Shown here: positions 36,842 to 46,704 of the stretch, one piece after another
Numbering within the stretch: position 1 is the first letter of the stretch
Layout: each line of letters opens with the position of its first letter
Origin: Thermococcus barophilus MP
Lineage (GTDB): Archaea > Methanobacteriota_B > Thermococci > Thermococcales > Thermococcaceae
Reading direction: 5' to 3'
NCBI RefSeq assembly: GCF_000151105.2
Contig: NC_014804.1
Span: forward strand, 124,001 to 188,000
DNA length: 64,000 nucleotides
Notes under the pieces: generated by a model
The model's input: the letters and a program-made list of their open reading frames with translations, nothing else
What the model was told of the DNA's origin: nothing
The model's database searches: none
Position numbers and translations under genes: made by a program

Positions 36842-37471
36842 CTATTCTTTTTTGTTTAAAATTTCATGTTCAACTAACGCAACTATATCATTGTGTATGT
36901 CCTCAATTGATGCAAGAGCATTTACAATTTTCATTTCTGGGAACATTTCAACGAGTTTAAGGTAGTTCTCTCTGACCTTTTTTTGTAGCTCTGCTATTCT
37001 ATCAAACTCAGATTTTAGCTGTCTTCCATTTATCCTTTTCATACTCTCTTTAACAGGTAAGTCAAGGAGGATCACCAAATCTGGTCTGATTGCAAATTTG
37101 TTCAGATTTATAAGCCATTCCAAATCTAAACCACGGGCCCATTGATAAGCAAGGGAGGAATAGAAATATCTATCTGAGATTACAACTTTTCCAGTCCTAA
37201 GGGAGGGTTCTATTAATTTCTTCACATGCTCGGCCCTGTCAGCAGCGAACAAAAGGGCTTCAGCCTCATGGCTTATCTTTGCCCCATCTATAATACCCTC
37301 CCTGCCCCCTGTCAGAACGAGTTTTCGTATCAGTTTTCCAAATGCCGTATCTGTTGGTTCTTTTGTTAATACCACGTTATATCCTCTCTTTTCAAACCAT
37401 TTTGCCAGTAATTTTGCTTGTGTTGACTTGCCTGCACCATCAATGCCTTCTATCACGATGAAAATACCCAC
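36842..37471 (-). CDS. tmk: Thymidylate kinase
   Basis: A 209-residue dTMP kinase with Walker [11 protein letters not shown] (residues about 8-17), the DR motif in [13 protein letters not shown] and a lid region following. It makes dTDP for DNA synthesis. The GTG at 37471 stands 6 bases after GGAGGTG, and an ATG 18 bases upstream would overlap that site, so GTG is chosen. The 3' end almost touches the plus-strand sRNA. Confidence 0.93.
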   Translation of the reverse strand: MGIFIVIEGIDGAGKSTQAKLLAKWFEKRGYNVVLTKEPTDTAFGKLIRKLVLTGGREGIIDGAKISHEAEALLFAADRAEHVKKLIEPSLRTGKVVISDRYFYSSLAYQWARGLDLEWLINLNKFAIRPDLVILLDLPVKESMKRINGRQLKSEFDRIAELQKKVRENYLKLVEMFPEMKIVNALASIEDIHNDIVALVEHEILNKKE

Positions 37472-37578
37472 AGCTGACACCTCCATGATCAAAACAACTG
37501 CATATGCTTAAATCTTAAAGTGAACATTTTGTTTTTAATCCTTTTTGCCAAGGTAAGAAATTAAATAGAACCAGGATA

Positions 37579-38283
37579 TTACAATCTCTTTAAATATTCG
37601 AGAAACTTCCACATACTTCCAAAGGATTTTTCTTCCCCTGCCTTGTATAGCTCAATAATGCCTTCTGGCTTAAAGCGTAGCCCAAAGTCGTACTCTCCTT
37701 TCTTGAGTTTTTGCAGAAAGACCTCTTTTGGTTTCGGTGGCAAATAGCTTGTCATCATGTCATTTATCAAATCTGCCTCGAATCCAAAGTGTTCATTGAG
37801 TCTTGGGAACAAAAGCACTGCTGGGGTATTCATGCAGTCCACAAGGGCTTTTCCCTCCACTCTAAAGTTGTGATGCTTGAATATTTCATGCAGAAAGTCA
37901 TCAAGGGCATTTGGATAATACACGGTTGCTCCGATATCATTTGGAGGAGCCTCGATGAAGTTCTTACTTTCAACTATTGCTTTAATTTCATCAACGTCAA
38001 GTCCGCTAACTTCAACCCGTACTCCCCCGTGGTAATAGACGTATGCCAATGGAAGCCCCTTCCTATGGGCAAAATCCTTTAGTGCAATCAACGGGATAAG
38101 CCTAACATCCATAATCGTTGAGCCAGTGCTTACGATACCAACAACAAGTGCTCTCTTTCCATACCTTGATATTGCCCTTCCATCCCTTCCCACTATTATG
38201 GTTCCTTGGGCAACAGTCCCGATTGCTCTACCCAGCAAAGCTAACTCTTCAGGATTAAATTTTTCCGAACGATAAATCTCCAT
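37579..38283 (-). CDS. Shortened phosphohexomutase-like protein
   Basis: A 234-residue protein with the phosphohexomutase N-terminal pattern: IIVGRDGRAISRYGKRALVVGIVSTGSTIMDVRLIPLI. It ends after about half the normal 450 residues, lacking the sugar-binding domain III and C-terminal domain IV. The usual phosphoserine loop reads STGST rather than TASHN/PSG. Thus it may not be an active mutase; a regulatory or partner role is possible. The ATG after GAGGTGATACAA is the start. It directly follows the nucleotidyltransferase gene. Confidence 0.75.
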   Translation of the reverse strand: MEIYRSEKFNPEELALLGRAIGTVAQGTIIVGRDGRAISRYGKRALVVGIVSTGSTIMDVRLIPLIALKDFAHRKGLPLAYVYYHGGVRVEVSGLDVDEIKAIVESKNFIEAPPNDIGATVYYPNALDDFLHEIFKHHNFRVEGKALVDCMNTPAVLLFPRLNEHFGFEADLINDMMTSYLPPKPKEVFLQKLKKGEYDFGLRFKPEGIIELYKAGEEKSFGSMWKFLEYLKRL

Positions 38284-38293
38284 TTGTATCACC

Positions 38294-39379
38294 TCAATCT
38301 GGCAGGATTATGCTTTCTTTTCCAATTCTTGACTCAACCCAAATCTTGACATTCGCACCAACTTTGCTGAACTCTTCTATTACGGTATTATCACCAATAA
38401 CGCTTCCTGCCTCTATTTCAACACCTTTACCTATATACACATTTTCCCCGATTATCGCCTCCCTTATCTCGGCGCCTTCCTCGATCGTAACATTTGAGAA
38501 TATTACTGAACGTTCTATTTTAACATTTCTGCCAATTTCGACATTATTTCCCAGCACGGCAAAACCCCTGACTTCAAATTTTCTGAGCTTGCATCTTCTT
38601 CCAGTGACTATAGCCCCTCCATATTCCAAGTTTCCTTTTAATGTGTCCACTCTAATCTCTGGCAATCTTAGCTTTCCGAGGAAAACATCTTCCGTTGCCT
38701 GAAGATAACTTGATGGTCTCCCTACATCGTTCCAGTATTCTTTAAAGGGAAATCCATAGAGAGGCAAATTCTCTTCAAGCATTTTGGGGAATAAGTGGAG
38801 AGAATAGTCAAAATTTGTTTTAGGTGGTATTAAATCAAAGACTTCTGGTTCAAATACATAAATCCCAGCATTAACAAGGTTGCTGAATGCTTCCTCTGGC
38901 TTGGGTTTCTCTTTAAAGCGAATTATCCTATTTTCGTTATCAACAATTGCAATGCCGTATTGGGTTGGGTCTTCTACTTCGCTGAGAGCTATTGTTGCCA
39001 ATGCTTTTTTCTTTTTGTGATACTCATAGAGTGCCTTTATGTCAAGGTTCGTTAGTACATCGCTTGATGCAACTATGAAGGTGTCCTCAATTTTGTCCAC
39101 TACTTTTTTTGTGGCTCCAGCAGTTCCGAGTTTTATGTTCTCCCCATTAGAATAATGGATTTCAACACCAAATTCACTACCATCTCCGAAGTAATCCATT
39201 ATCCTTTCTTTTAAGTATCCAACGAGAACAAAGATTTCATCAACACCAGCATCTATAAGGCTCCTAAGTATGTACTCCATCAGCGGTTTATTGAAAAACG
39301 GTATCATTGGCTTTGGTCTGTAAACGGTGAGCGGTAACAAACGCGTTCCTTTGCCTCCTGCCATTATTACTGCTTGCAT
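38294..39379 (-). CDS. Sugar-1-phosphate nucleotidyltransferase with hexapeptide-repeat C-terminus
   Basis: A 361-residue enzyme: the NTP-transferase domain begins MQAVIMAGGKGTRLLPLTVYRPKPMIPFFNKPLMEYIL (GGxGTRL and the Lys in PKPM), followed from about residue 230 by left-handed beta-helix repeats (VEIGRNVKIERSVIFSNVTIEEGAEI). It activates a hexose phosphate, probably mannose-1-P or glucose-1-P, for glycan or solute synthesis. The partner shortened phosphomutase follows with 10 bases between. ATG chosen from the family start. Confidence 0.88.
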   Translation of the reverse strand: MQAVIMAGGKGTRLLPLTVYRPKPMIPFFNKPLMEYILRSLIDAGVDEIFVLVGYLKERIMDYFGDGSEFGVEIHYSNGENIKLGTAGATKKVVDKIEDTFIVASSDVLTNLDIKALYEYHKKKKALATIALSEVEDPTQYGIAIVDNENRIIRFKEKPKPEEAFSNLVNAGIYVFEPEVFDLIPPKTNFDYSLHLFPKMLEENLPLYGFPFKEYWNDVGRPSSYLQATEDVFLGKLRLPEIRVDTLKGNLEYGGAIVTGRRCKLRKFEVRGFAVLGNNVEIGRNVKIERSVIFSNVTIEEGAEIREAIIGENVYIGKGVEIEAGSVIGDNTVIEEFSKVGANVKIWVESRIGKESIILPD

Positions 39380-39538
39380 ATTTAACACCTAAGAATTAGT
39401 TAAGTAAGGAGATATTTAATATACTTTTTGCTGCATTCCTTATAAATCAAAAGCTTTTATGGAAAACCTGGACTCATAAGGAAAAAGCTTGTGTGAAACT
39501 TTTTAAGATGCTCATTTAAACTTATGATGGTGATATTA

Positions 39539-41425
39539 ATGGAGATCACACCCATTGAATATCTGAAAGAAAGACTTGAGCCAGAGCAGTTTAAGAAAAT
39601 TGCTGCGATAAATAACCCTGAACTCCACGAGTTTCTCGCAAAATACATAAAGCTTCTCAACCCTTCAAAAATCTTTGTTGCTACGGACAGCAAAGAAGAT
39701 GAGGAGTATATAAAGAAAAAGGCAATTGAATATGGGGAGGAGAAGCCATTAGCGACTCCGGGACATACAGTGCACTTTGACAACTATTACGATCAAGCGA
39801 GAGATAAAGCGAATACAAAAATCCTTGTTCCAAGGGGCGTTGATTTAGGACCATTCATCAATACTAAAGATAGAGAAGAAGGCTTAAGGGAAATTCACGA
39901 ACTTATGAAGGACATAATGGTTGGAAAGGAGCTGTTCATATTGTTCTTCGTTCTTGGTCCAAAAAATTCAGTGTTCACTATTCCGGCTGTTCAGCTTACA
40001 GATTCAGCTTACGTAGCTCACAGTGAGTTTCTCCTTTACAGAAAGGGTTATGAAGAGTTCAAGCGTTTAGGAAGGGAAGCTAAGTTTCTTAAGTTTGTCC
40101 ACTCTGCTGGCGAGCTTGATGAAAGAAAGACAAGTAAAAATCTTGACAAGAGGAGAATTTACATTGACTTAGAAAGTGAGACTGTTTATTCCGTAAATAC
40201 ACAATATGGCGGAAACACAATCGGTTTGAAGAAGTTAGCCTTCCGTTTGACTATAAGGAGAGCAGTTAAAGAGGGCTGGCTTTCAGAGCATATGTTCCTT
40301 ATGAGGGTAAACGGTCCAGAGGGAAGGAAAACCTACTTTACTGGAGCATTTCCATCAATGTGCGGCAAAACATCAACAAGCATGATTCCGTGGGAGAACA
40401 TAGTCGGCGATGATTTGGCATTTATAGTTGACATGAAAGGCGAGGCAAGGGGAGCAAATGTTGAGGCTGGAGTCTTTGGAATTATCCATGGGATAAACAA
40501 GGAAGATGATCCAATAATCTGGGAAGTTCTCCACTCACCTAATGAGATAATATTCTCGAACGTCCTAATTAAGGATGGAAAGCCCTACTGGACGGGAATG
40601 GGGGAGGAAATCCCAAATGAAGGCGAAAATCACAGTGGAAAATGGTGGAAAGGGAAGAAAGATGCTGAGGGGAACGAGATCCCACCAAGTCACAAGAATG
40701 CACGTTTTACAGTTAGACTTGATGCCTTCCCAAATCTTGATAAAGAAGCCTTAGATGCTCCCTGTGGAGTTAAAATAGGTGGAATGATCTATGGAGGAAG
40801 GGATAAAGATACTTGGCCTCCAGTGAGGGAGGCATTTGACTGGACTCATGGAGTAATAACTATGGGAGCAGCACTTGAAAGTGAGACAACCGCTGCAACC
40901 CTTGGCAAGGAGGGAGTTAGACAGTTTAATCCAATGTCGATCCTTGATTTCCTTTCAGTTCCAATTGGTGAATACATACAAAACTACATCCGCTTTGGAG
41001 AGAGGCTTAGGGAGAAGCCAAAGATATTTGCAGTAAACTACTTCCTTAGAGATGAGAATGGAAACTGGCTGAACGACAAGCTTGACAAAGCAGTCTGGCT
41101 AAAGTGGATGGAGCTTAGAGTTCATGGGGATGTGGATGCTATAGAGACACCAATTGGCTATATTCCTAAGTATGAAGACCTCAAGCGCTTATTCAAACAG
41201 GTACTCAACAAAGAATACAAAAGAGAGGACTATGAGAAGCAGTTCATGATAAGGGTTCCAGAGCTTTTAGCAAAGATTGATAGAATAGAGAAGATATACC
41301 GTGAGAAAGTCAAAGATGCCCCCGAGGTTCTTTTCAGGGTGCTTGAAGAGGAGAGGAAGAGACTTCTCGAGGCAAGAAAGAAATATGGTGACTACATCTC
41401 TCCATTCCAGTTTGAGAGGGCTTAA
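39539..41425 (+). CDS. pckG: Phosphoenolpyruvate carboxykinase (GTP)
   Basis: A 628-residue GTP-dependent PEPCK. The P-loop-like kinase-1a motif is seen in FPSMCGKTSTSMIPWEN (about residue 280), and NGPEGRKTYF, GGNTIGLKKLAFR and KFVHSAGELDERKT are family regions. It converts oxaloacetate to PEP in gluconeogenesis. The ATG follows GGTGATATTA. No TGM sugar-regulon operator was found before it. Confidence 0.96.
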   Translation: MEITPIEYLKERLEPEQFKKIAAINNPELHEFLAKYIKLLNPSKIFVATDSKEDEEYIKKKAIEYGEEKPLATPGHTVHFDNYYDQARDKANTKILVPRGVDLGPFINTKDREEGLREIHELMKDIMVGKELFILFFVLGPKNSVFTIPAVQLTDSAYVAHSEFLLYRKGYEEFKRLGREAKFLKFVHSAGELDERKTSKNLDKRRIYIDLESETVYSVNTQYGGNTIGLKKLAFRLTIRRAVKEGWLSEHMFLMRVNGPEGRKTYFTGAFPSMCGKTSTSMIPWENIVGDDLAFIVDMKGEARGANVEAGVFGIIHGINKEDDPIIWEVLHSPNEIIFSNVLIKDGKPYWTGMGEEIPNEGENHSGKWWKGKKDAEGNEIPPSHKNARFTVRLDAFPNLDKEALDAPCGVKIGGMIYGGRDKDTWPPVREAFDWTHGVITMGAALESETTAATLGKEGVRQFNPMSILDFLSVPIGEYIQNYIRFGERLREKPKIFAVNYFLRDENGNWLNDKLDKAVWLKWMELRVHGDVDAIETPIGYIPKYEDLKRLFKQVLNKEYKREDYEKQFMIRVPELLAKIDRIEKIYREKVKDAPEVLFRVLEEERKRLLEARKKYGDYISPFQFERA

Positions 41426-41505
41426 AATTTTCAGCATTTTTTCAACCTTTTTATGGAAAAACCTAAAAACGGGATATGCATACTGACCTTTGGTGAGGAT
41501 AAAGG

Positions 41506-42123
41506 ATGGAGGATATGGAAGAGTTTGAATATCAGCCAAGGAGTGTTAAAGATCTCTTTATTGAGATGAAGAACATTGCTGAACTCATGGTCGATCTGGC
41601 ATATACCTCTATTCTGTTTGGTGATAAGGAAATTGCTGAGGAAGTTGTGGATTTGGAAGAGAGGATGGATTTACTTAACTACCAGATGACACTTCATGCT
41701 GTTTTAGCAGCAAGAAACGTAAAAGAAGCCGAAAAAGTGACATCAATTCTCCAAATGGCGAATGCTATAGAAGACATCTCCAACGCAGCTGGGGACTTAG
41801 CAAAAATGGTTCTTGAGGGCCTTGAACTGCATCCAGTTATAAAAGAAGCTATTCTTGAGAGCGAAGAAGTCATTGCAAAAATTGTTGTCAGTCCAGATTC
41901 AGTTCTTGTTGGAAAAACACTTGGAGAGCTTGACTTAGCAACGAATACAGGGGTTTGGGTTATAGCAGTTAGAAGAGGCAGAAGGTGGATTTTTGGTCCA
42001 GATAAGGATTTCAAGATAAAACCTCACGACGTTCTCATAGGAAGAGGAACCCATACTTCGGTTGAGCACCTAAAGGAAATAGCGAGAGGGGTCATTAGGG
42101 TGGTCGGCAATGAAAGAGCTTGA
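41506..42123 (+). CDS. PhoU/TrkA-C (RCK_C) domain protein, first of a tandem pair
   Basis: A 205-residue protein: an N-terminal PhoU-like helical domain (about 10-115, KDLFIEMKNIAELMVDLAYTSILFG) and a C-terminal TrkA-C domain (about 120-195, VLVGKTLGELDLATNTGVWVIAVRRG) that in channels binds cations or nucleotides. Likely a cytosolic regulator of a cation transporter, but no transporter is adjacent. GGTGAGGATAAAGG precedes the ATG. It overlaps the paralogue by 14 bases. Confidence 0.83.
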   Translation: MEDMEEFEYQPRSVKDLFIEMKNIAELMVDLAYTSILFGDKEIAEEVVDLEERMDLLNYQMTLHAVLAARNVKEAEKVTSILQMANAIEDISNAAGDLAKMVLEGLELHPVIKEAILESEEVIAKIVVSPDSVLVGKTLGELDLATNTGVWVIAVRRGRRWIFGPDKDFKIKPHDVLIGRGTHTSVEHLKEIARGVIRVVGNERA

Positions 42124-42703
42124 GGAGATTAAAGATTGTTTAGTTGAAATGAAGAACCTCTCATCTCTTATGGTAGATCTGGCATTTTCTTCCGTTATGT
42201 ATAACAGTGAGGACATAGCTGATGAAGTGTATATTCTTGAAGAAAAAATGGATGAGCTAACTCTGAAGGTGAAAAAACTCGCGTTAAGGGCAGCAAAAAA
42301 TGAAAGCGATCCAGAAAAGCTTTTGAGTATTATAGAGATGGCAACAATAAATGAGCAGATATCAGATTCAGCATATGAAATAGCGGATTTAATTTTAAGG
42401 GATGTAGAGCCGCATCCTATAATACGAAAAATAATGCACGATGTCGAAGAAGAGATTGGGCGTGTTAAAGTCAATAAAGGGTCGATTTTGATTGGCAAGA
42501 GCTTAAAACAGTTGAAATTGCCGACGAAGATAGGTGTCAGACTAATAGCTATAAAACGCGGAAGCAAGTATATATACAACCCTAATAAGGATGAGGAGAT
42601 AAAAGAAGGGGATATTCTCATAGCGGTTGGTTCTGGAATTGATCGGTTGAGGGAACTTTCCAATGAAAAAGGCGAAGAAGGAGAAAGGATAGAGGAAGAA
42701 TAA
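42110..42703 (+). CDS. PhoU/TrkA-C domain protein, second of a tandem pair
   Basis: A 197-residue paralogue of the preceding gene with the same PhoU plus TrkA-C layout (LIGKSLKQLKLPTKIGVRLIAIKRG) and an acidic tail. The start ATG lies inside the upstream gene, indicating coupling; the two subunits may form a hetero-oligomer. Such pairs in archaea are predicted regulators of potassium or magnesium transport, which is an inference from the domains. Confidence 0.83.
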   Translation: MKELEEIKDCLVEMKNLSSLMVDLAFSSVMYNSEDIADEVYILEEKMDELTLKVKKLALRAAKNESDPEKLLSIIEMATINEQISDSAYEIADLILRDVEPHPIIRKIMHDVEEEIGRVKVNKGSILIGKSLKQLKLPTKIGVRLIAIKRGSKYIYNPNKDEEIKEGDILIAVGSGIDRLRELSNEKGEEGERIEEE

Positions 42704-42750
42704 CTTCTAATTTTTGTTTTTATCATGATGCTTTTCTTTTTCCAAAATAC

Positions 42751-42774
42751 TTTTATGTATCACTGTCAATGAGT
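42751..42774 (+). promoter_or_regulatory. malP promoter with TGM-like operator
   Basis: TATA-like TTTTATGT (42751-42758) is followed by TATCAC-TGTCA-ATGAGT (42758-42774). It resembles the thermococcal TGM site (TATCAC-N5-GTGATA), bound by TrmBL1/Tgr, with an intact left half and a weak right half. The site lies between TATA and the expected start, the position for repression when sugars are absent. The match is imperfect. Confidence 0.4.
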
Positions 42775-42812
42775 ATGGTAGTAGGGAGTATAAAACTACG
42801 GGGTGTTGAAGA

Positions 42813-45314
42813 ATGGTGGTCGAATCAACGATTAAAGAGAAGCTTCCTGAAAATATTAGGGGCTTGGCAAAGCTTGCTTATAACTATTGGTGGAGCTGGG
42901 ATCACAAAGCCACAAAAATGTGGATGTATATCGATGAAGAGCACTGGAGGGAGTATAAAAATCCAGTGAAGCTTCTCCTCGATGTAGATAAGGAAAGATT
43001 AAAAGAGCTTGCAAGAGATGAATTCTTTCTTGATTTATATGAGCTTGTAATGAGCAATTTTGAAAGATACATGAGTGAGAAGAACACCTGGTTCTCTATT
43101 AATTATCCAAAGTGGGACAAGCCGATAGTGTATCTGTGCATGGAATATGGTATCGGAAAAAGTCTGCCCATTTATTCTGGTGGTCTTGGTATCCTTGCTG
43201 GGGATCATATAAAGACGGCAAGTGATTTGGGTTTGCCCCTTATTGCAGTGGGTCTTCTCTATAAGCATGGCTATTTCAAGCAGGAAATAGATGAAAACGG
43301 TAGACAAATTGAGGAGTTTCCAAGTTATGATCCAAAAGAAATGCCCATAAAGCAGATTCTCAAGGAGAATGGGGAGCCACTCCTAATTTCAGTTCCAATT
43401 GAGGATAGAGAGGTATATGCAAGGGTGTTTGAGGTAAACGTTGGGAGGATCAAGCTGTATCTACTTGACACCGATGTAGAACAGAATGAGGAGGACGACA
43501 GAAGAATATGTGACTACCTTTACAATGCTGAGCTTGACAAAAGAATTAAACAGGAAATTCTGCTTGGGATTGGAGGAATGAGGCTTTTAAAAGCTCTTAA
43601 AATTGAACCTGGGGTCATACATTTAAACGAAGGCCATCCGGCTTTTGCAAACTTTGAAAGGATTGTATGGTATATGGAGGAAGGACTAAGCTTTGAGGAA
43701 GCATTAGAAGTCGTTAGGGGAACGAGTGTTTTCACAACTCACACACCTGTTCCTGCTGGACATGATGTTTTTCCAGTCTGGTTTGTTGAGGAGAAGCTTG
43801 GAAAGTTCTTTGAGGGTTTACCCAAGGAAAAATTCTTGGCTTTAGGTAAGGTTGAGGAAAAAGATCCCAACTTTAATATGAGCCTTTTGGCTATAAAAAC
43901 CTCTAACTTTATAAACGGCGTCAGTAAGCTTCATGCAGAAGTCACAAAGAAAATGTGGCTTAATCTTTGGAAAGGAGTCCCTATTGACGAGATTCCAATT
44001 GAGGGAATAACAAACGGGATTCATACACCAACATGGGTTCATGAAAAGCTTGCTCGTTTGTATGACAGATACATGGGGAAGGTCTGGAGAGAACATGTGA
44101 ACTTGGAGGGTATCTGGTATGCCATCGAAAGAATTCCAGACAAAGAGCTCTGGGAAGCGCATCTAAAAGCCAAAAGAGAACTGATTGAACTAATCAAGAG
44201 AAAAATCAGGGAGAGAAATGCCCGTTTAGGTATTGAGGAGCCAGTTCCAGAAATTGATGAAAATGCTTTGATAATAGGATTTGCAAGGAGATTTGCAACA
44301 TATAAGAGGGCAACTCTAATTCTGAGCGATCTTGAGCGCCTAAGGAGGATAATGAACAATCCGGAGATGCCTGTGTATCTAATCTTTGCAGGAAAAGCCC
44401 ATCCAAGGGACGAAGCTGGAAAGGAATTCTTGAAGAAAGTTTACGAAGTTTCCCAAATGCCCGAGTTTAAAGGTAAAATACTCATTATAGAAAACTATGA
44501 CATGGGTTCTGCCCGTTTAATGGTTGCTGGTGTTGATGTGTGGCTCAACAACCCAAGGAGACCTCTTGAGGCAAGTGGAACGAGCGGCATGAAGGCTGGA
44601 CTTAACGGCGTCCTTAATTTAAGCATCTATGATGGATGGTGGGTTGAAGGATACAACGGAAGAAACGGCTGGGTCATAGGGGAGGAGACAACAGAACCAG
44701 AGACCGAAGAAGATGATATAAGGGATGCTCAGAGTTTATATGATATTCTCGAAAATGAAGTAATCCCCCTTTATTATGAGAACAAAGAAGCTTGGATAAG
44801 CATGATGAAGGAGAGCATAAAGAGCATAGCGCCAAGGTTCAGCACCCACAGGATGGTCAAGGAGTACATGACAAAATTCTATACAAAGGCTATGGAGCAT
44901 GGAATCTGGCTTGTGAGAGATAACTTCCGCTGGGCAAGAGAGATAGCAGCTTGGAAAAAGAAAGTGCTTGAAAATTGGGGGAATGTAAGCATTGAAAAAA
45001 TAATTACAGAGGATGCTAAGGCAATGGAAGTTGTCATAAACCTTGGAAATCTGAGTCCTGAGGATGTAAAAGTTGAGCTCTACTATGGAGTGAAGGTCAG
45101 GGACTACATAATTGAGAAGCCCCACATAGTTGAACTAAAGAGGCCCGAATCTCTGGGGAATGGAAAATACAGATACAGATATGAAGGAAACGCTTTGAGG
45201 AATATAATCAATCCATGCTGGCACTATGCTGTGAGAGTTTATCCCTACCATTCAAAGTTGCCATACAGATTCCTGATGGGGGGCATAATAAAGTGGCGTG
45301 GATTGCTTGAGTGA
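42813..45314 (+). CDS. malP: Alpha-glucan (maltodextrin) phosphorylase
   Basis: An 833-residue phosphorylase of the GT35 alpha-glucan type found in Thermococcales. It releases glucose-1-phosphate from glucans using PLP as cofactor. Key regions are GGLGILAGDHIKTASDLGLPLIAVGLLY, the HTPVPAGHDVFP segment, and the PLP-lysine region EASGTSGMKAGLNGVLNLSIYDGWWVEGY. The ATG follows GGGGTGTTGAAGA. It supports starch or glycogen use and is expected to be sugar-controlled (see the upstream operator). Confidence 0.95.
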   Translation: MVVESTIKEKLPENIRGLAKLAYNYWWSWDHKATKMWMYIDEEHWREYKNPVKLLLDVDKERLKELARDEFFLDLYELVMSNFERYMSEKNTWFSINYPKWDKPIVYLCMEYGIGKSLPIYSGGLGILAGDHIKTASDLGLPLIAVGLLYKHGYFKQEIDENGRQIEEFPSYDPKEMPIKQILKENGEPLLISVPIEDREVYARVFEVNVGRIKLYLLDTDVEQNEEDDRRICDYLYNAELDKRIKQEILLGIGGMRLLKALKIEPGVIHLNEGHPAFANFERIVWYMEEGLSFEEALEVVRGTSVFTTHTPVPAGHDVFPVWFVEEKLGKFFEGLPKEKFLALGKVEEKDPNFNMSLLAIKTSNFINGVSKLHAEVTKKMWLNLWKGVPIDEIPIEGITNGIHTPTWVHEKLARLYDRYMGKVWREHVNLEGIWYAIERIPDKELWEAHLKAKRELIELIKRKIRERNARLGIEEPVPEIDENALIIGFARRFATYKRATLILSDLERLRRIMNNPEMPVYLIFAGKAHPRDEAGKEFLKKVYEVSQMPEFKGKILIIENYDMGSARLMVAGVDVWLNNPRRPLEASGTSGMKAGLNGVLNLSIYDGWWVEGYNGRNGWVIGEETTEPETEEDDIRDAQSLYDILENEVIPLYYENKEAWISMMKESIKSIAPRFSTHRMVKEYMTKFYTKAMEHGIWLVRDNFRWAREIAAWKKKVLENWGNVSIEKIITEDAKAMEVVINLGNLSPEDVKVELYYGVKVRDYIIEKPHIVELKRPESLGNGKYRYRYEGNALRNIINPCWHYAVRVYPYHSKLPYRFLMGGIIKWRGLLE

Positions 45315-45353
45315 CTCTTTTCTTTCTATTTAATTTCCTGATCCTCAAGAAAT

Positions 45354-45361
45354 TTTATATA
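45354..45361 (+). promoter_or_regulatory. TATA box of the sodium-dependent transporter gene
   Basis: TTTATATA (after GAAAT) about 50 bases before the ATG at 45411, which is itself preceded by GGGGTGATTAA. Confidence 0.5.
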
Positions 45362-45410
45362 CCTGTCCCAATTGAAATTATGATTAAATCAAGCAGCCTG
45401 GGGTGATTAA

Positions 45411-46700
45411 ATGGAGGAGAGGACAAAATGGACTATTTACTTGACATTTTTAGTGGCGGGATTTGCTACAGGGATAGGCACCATGGGTCTGTTTCCCCAG
45501 TTTTGGCTTCAGTACGGGATAACAGGACTGACAGTGTACTTGATCTTCACACTATTCTTCACGTATCTTGCTATACTTGAGGCAGAATCAACTCAGAAAA
45601 CGGCATATCACTTTGTAGAGCTTTATACAAAGCTCACAAGAACATCTGGTATGATCATTGCGATTTTACTTGCGATCATGGTGTTCTTATCCTACTACAC
45701 AGCAAACACAGCCCTTATACTGCTGTCCCCATTCCTTGGAACTGGAGCTCTCGGAAGGCTTATTGCAAAGCTTATTTTGTTAGCTGTAACATTTATAATA
45801 ATCACAAGGGCCAAAGAGAAAACATTCCTCATAATGGCTGGTGGTTCAGCACTTTTCGTGATCTTTGCTGTGATAACAGCAATAGCATTCAAGACAAAAA
45901 TACCAGCTGAAAACTTTTATCTGGACCTTGTTAAGGGAATGATATTTGCAAGACAACCACTTTCATTAGCTTTGTTAAGGGATGCTGCTATTAGGGCTTT
46001 ATATGGTGTCGGTTTGGGCTTTGCGTTCTACTTGATGATTGGAAGCTTTATGGGGAGAAACTTTAACTCTAAGGTAATTATTGGAACTGGCGTAGCTATC
46101 CAAGTATTTATTGGAATCATTGCAACGTTTACCGTGATATACTCAGTTGCTCCCGGAACTCCAGGGTTGCTTCTTACATATGCAACAGGTGGAGAAGAAG
46201 GTTCAATTAAATTCATGGAGGCTTTGCCTCATGTATTGGCTAATTATCAAATTTTGCTACTCATGATTGCGATGTCGCTCTTTTTTGCAGGTCTTACAAG
46301 CATTGTTCCAACAGCTGAAATTGGACTTCAGATTACCCAAATGCTAACTGGCCTAAGCAGAGAAAAGGCTGCAACATATTTTATCAGCTTTGTGGTTCTG
46401 CTTGGAATCATTGACTCATACCCTCCAGTTGCCGACATGATGCTTCAGGCAATAAATGTTTTTATCTTCATTGGGGCGATATTTGAGATATATCCCATAC
46501 TAACAAAACTGAGAAGACAAAAAAGCCCAGTAGAGCATGCAATAGCGACTGTGGGAGCAGTAGTTTTTGCATTATTGGGCATATATGTCATGATTTCGGA
46601 GATCAGGATTGGAGGATACAGGGTGGTTTCAACAGTAATAGCCATCGTCCTTTTGATCATAGGAATTGCAATAAAGGAATTCGGAAAGGCTTCGAGATAA
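45411..46700 (+). CDS. Sodium-dependent transporter, NSS/SNF-like
   Basis: A 429-residue membrane protein with about 11 hydrophobic helices. FVAGFATGIGTMGLFPQFWLQYG near residues 14-38 resembles the first, unwound helix of the neurotransmitter:sodium symporter family. TSIVPTAEIGLQITQM and the late YPPVADMMLQAINVF are further conserved-looking stretches. Substrate is probably an amino acid or related solute. Single gene with its own promoter. Confidence 0.75.
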   Translation: MEERTKWTIYLTFLVAGFATGIGTMGLFPQFWLQYGITGLTVYLIFTLFFTYLAILEAESTQKTAYHFVELYTKLTRTSGMIIAILLAIMVFLSYYTANTALILLSPFLGTGALGRLIAKLILLAVTFIIITRAKEKTFLIMAGGSALFVIFAVITAIAFKTKIPAENFYLDLVKGMIFARQPLSLALLRDAAIRALYGVGLGFAFYLMIGSFMGRNFNSKVIIGTGVAIQVFIGIIATFTVIYSVAPGTPGLLLTYATGGEEGSIKFMEALPHVLANYQILLLMIAMSLFFAGLTSIVPTAEIGLQITQMLTGLSREKAATYFISFVVLLGIIDSYPPVADMMLQAINVFIFIGAIFEIYPILTKLRRQKSPVEHAIATVGAVVFALLGIYVMISEIRIGGYRVVSTVIAIVLLIIGIAIKEFGKASR

Positions 46701-46704
46701 CTTT

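Noticed and set aside
39429-39538. TGM-type sugar operator before PEP carboxykinase
   Set aside because: Searched by eye for TATCAC-N5-GTGATA; only a GTGATA overlapping the ribosome-binding site was found.
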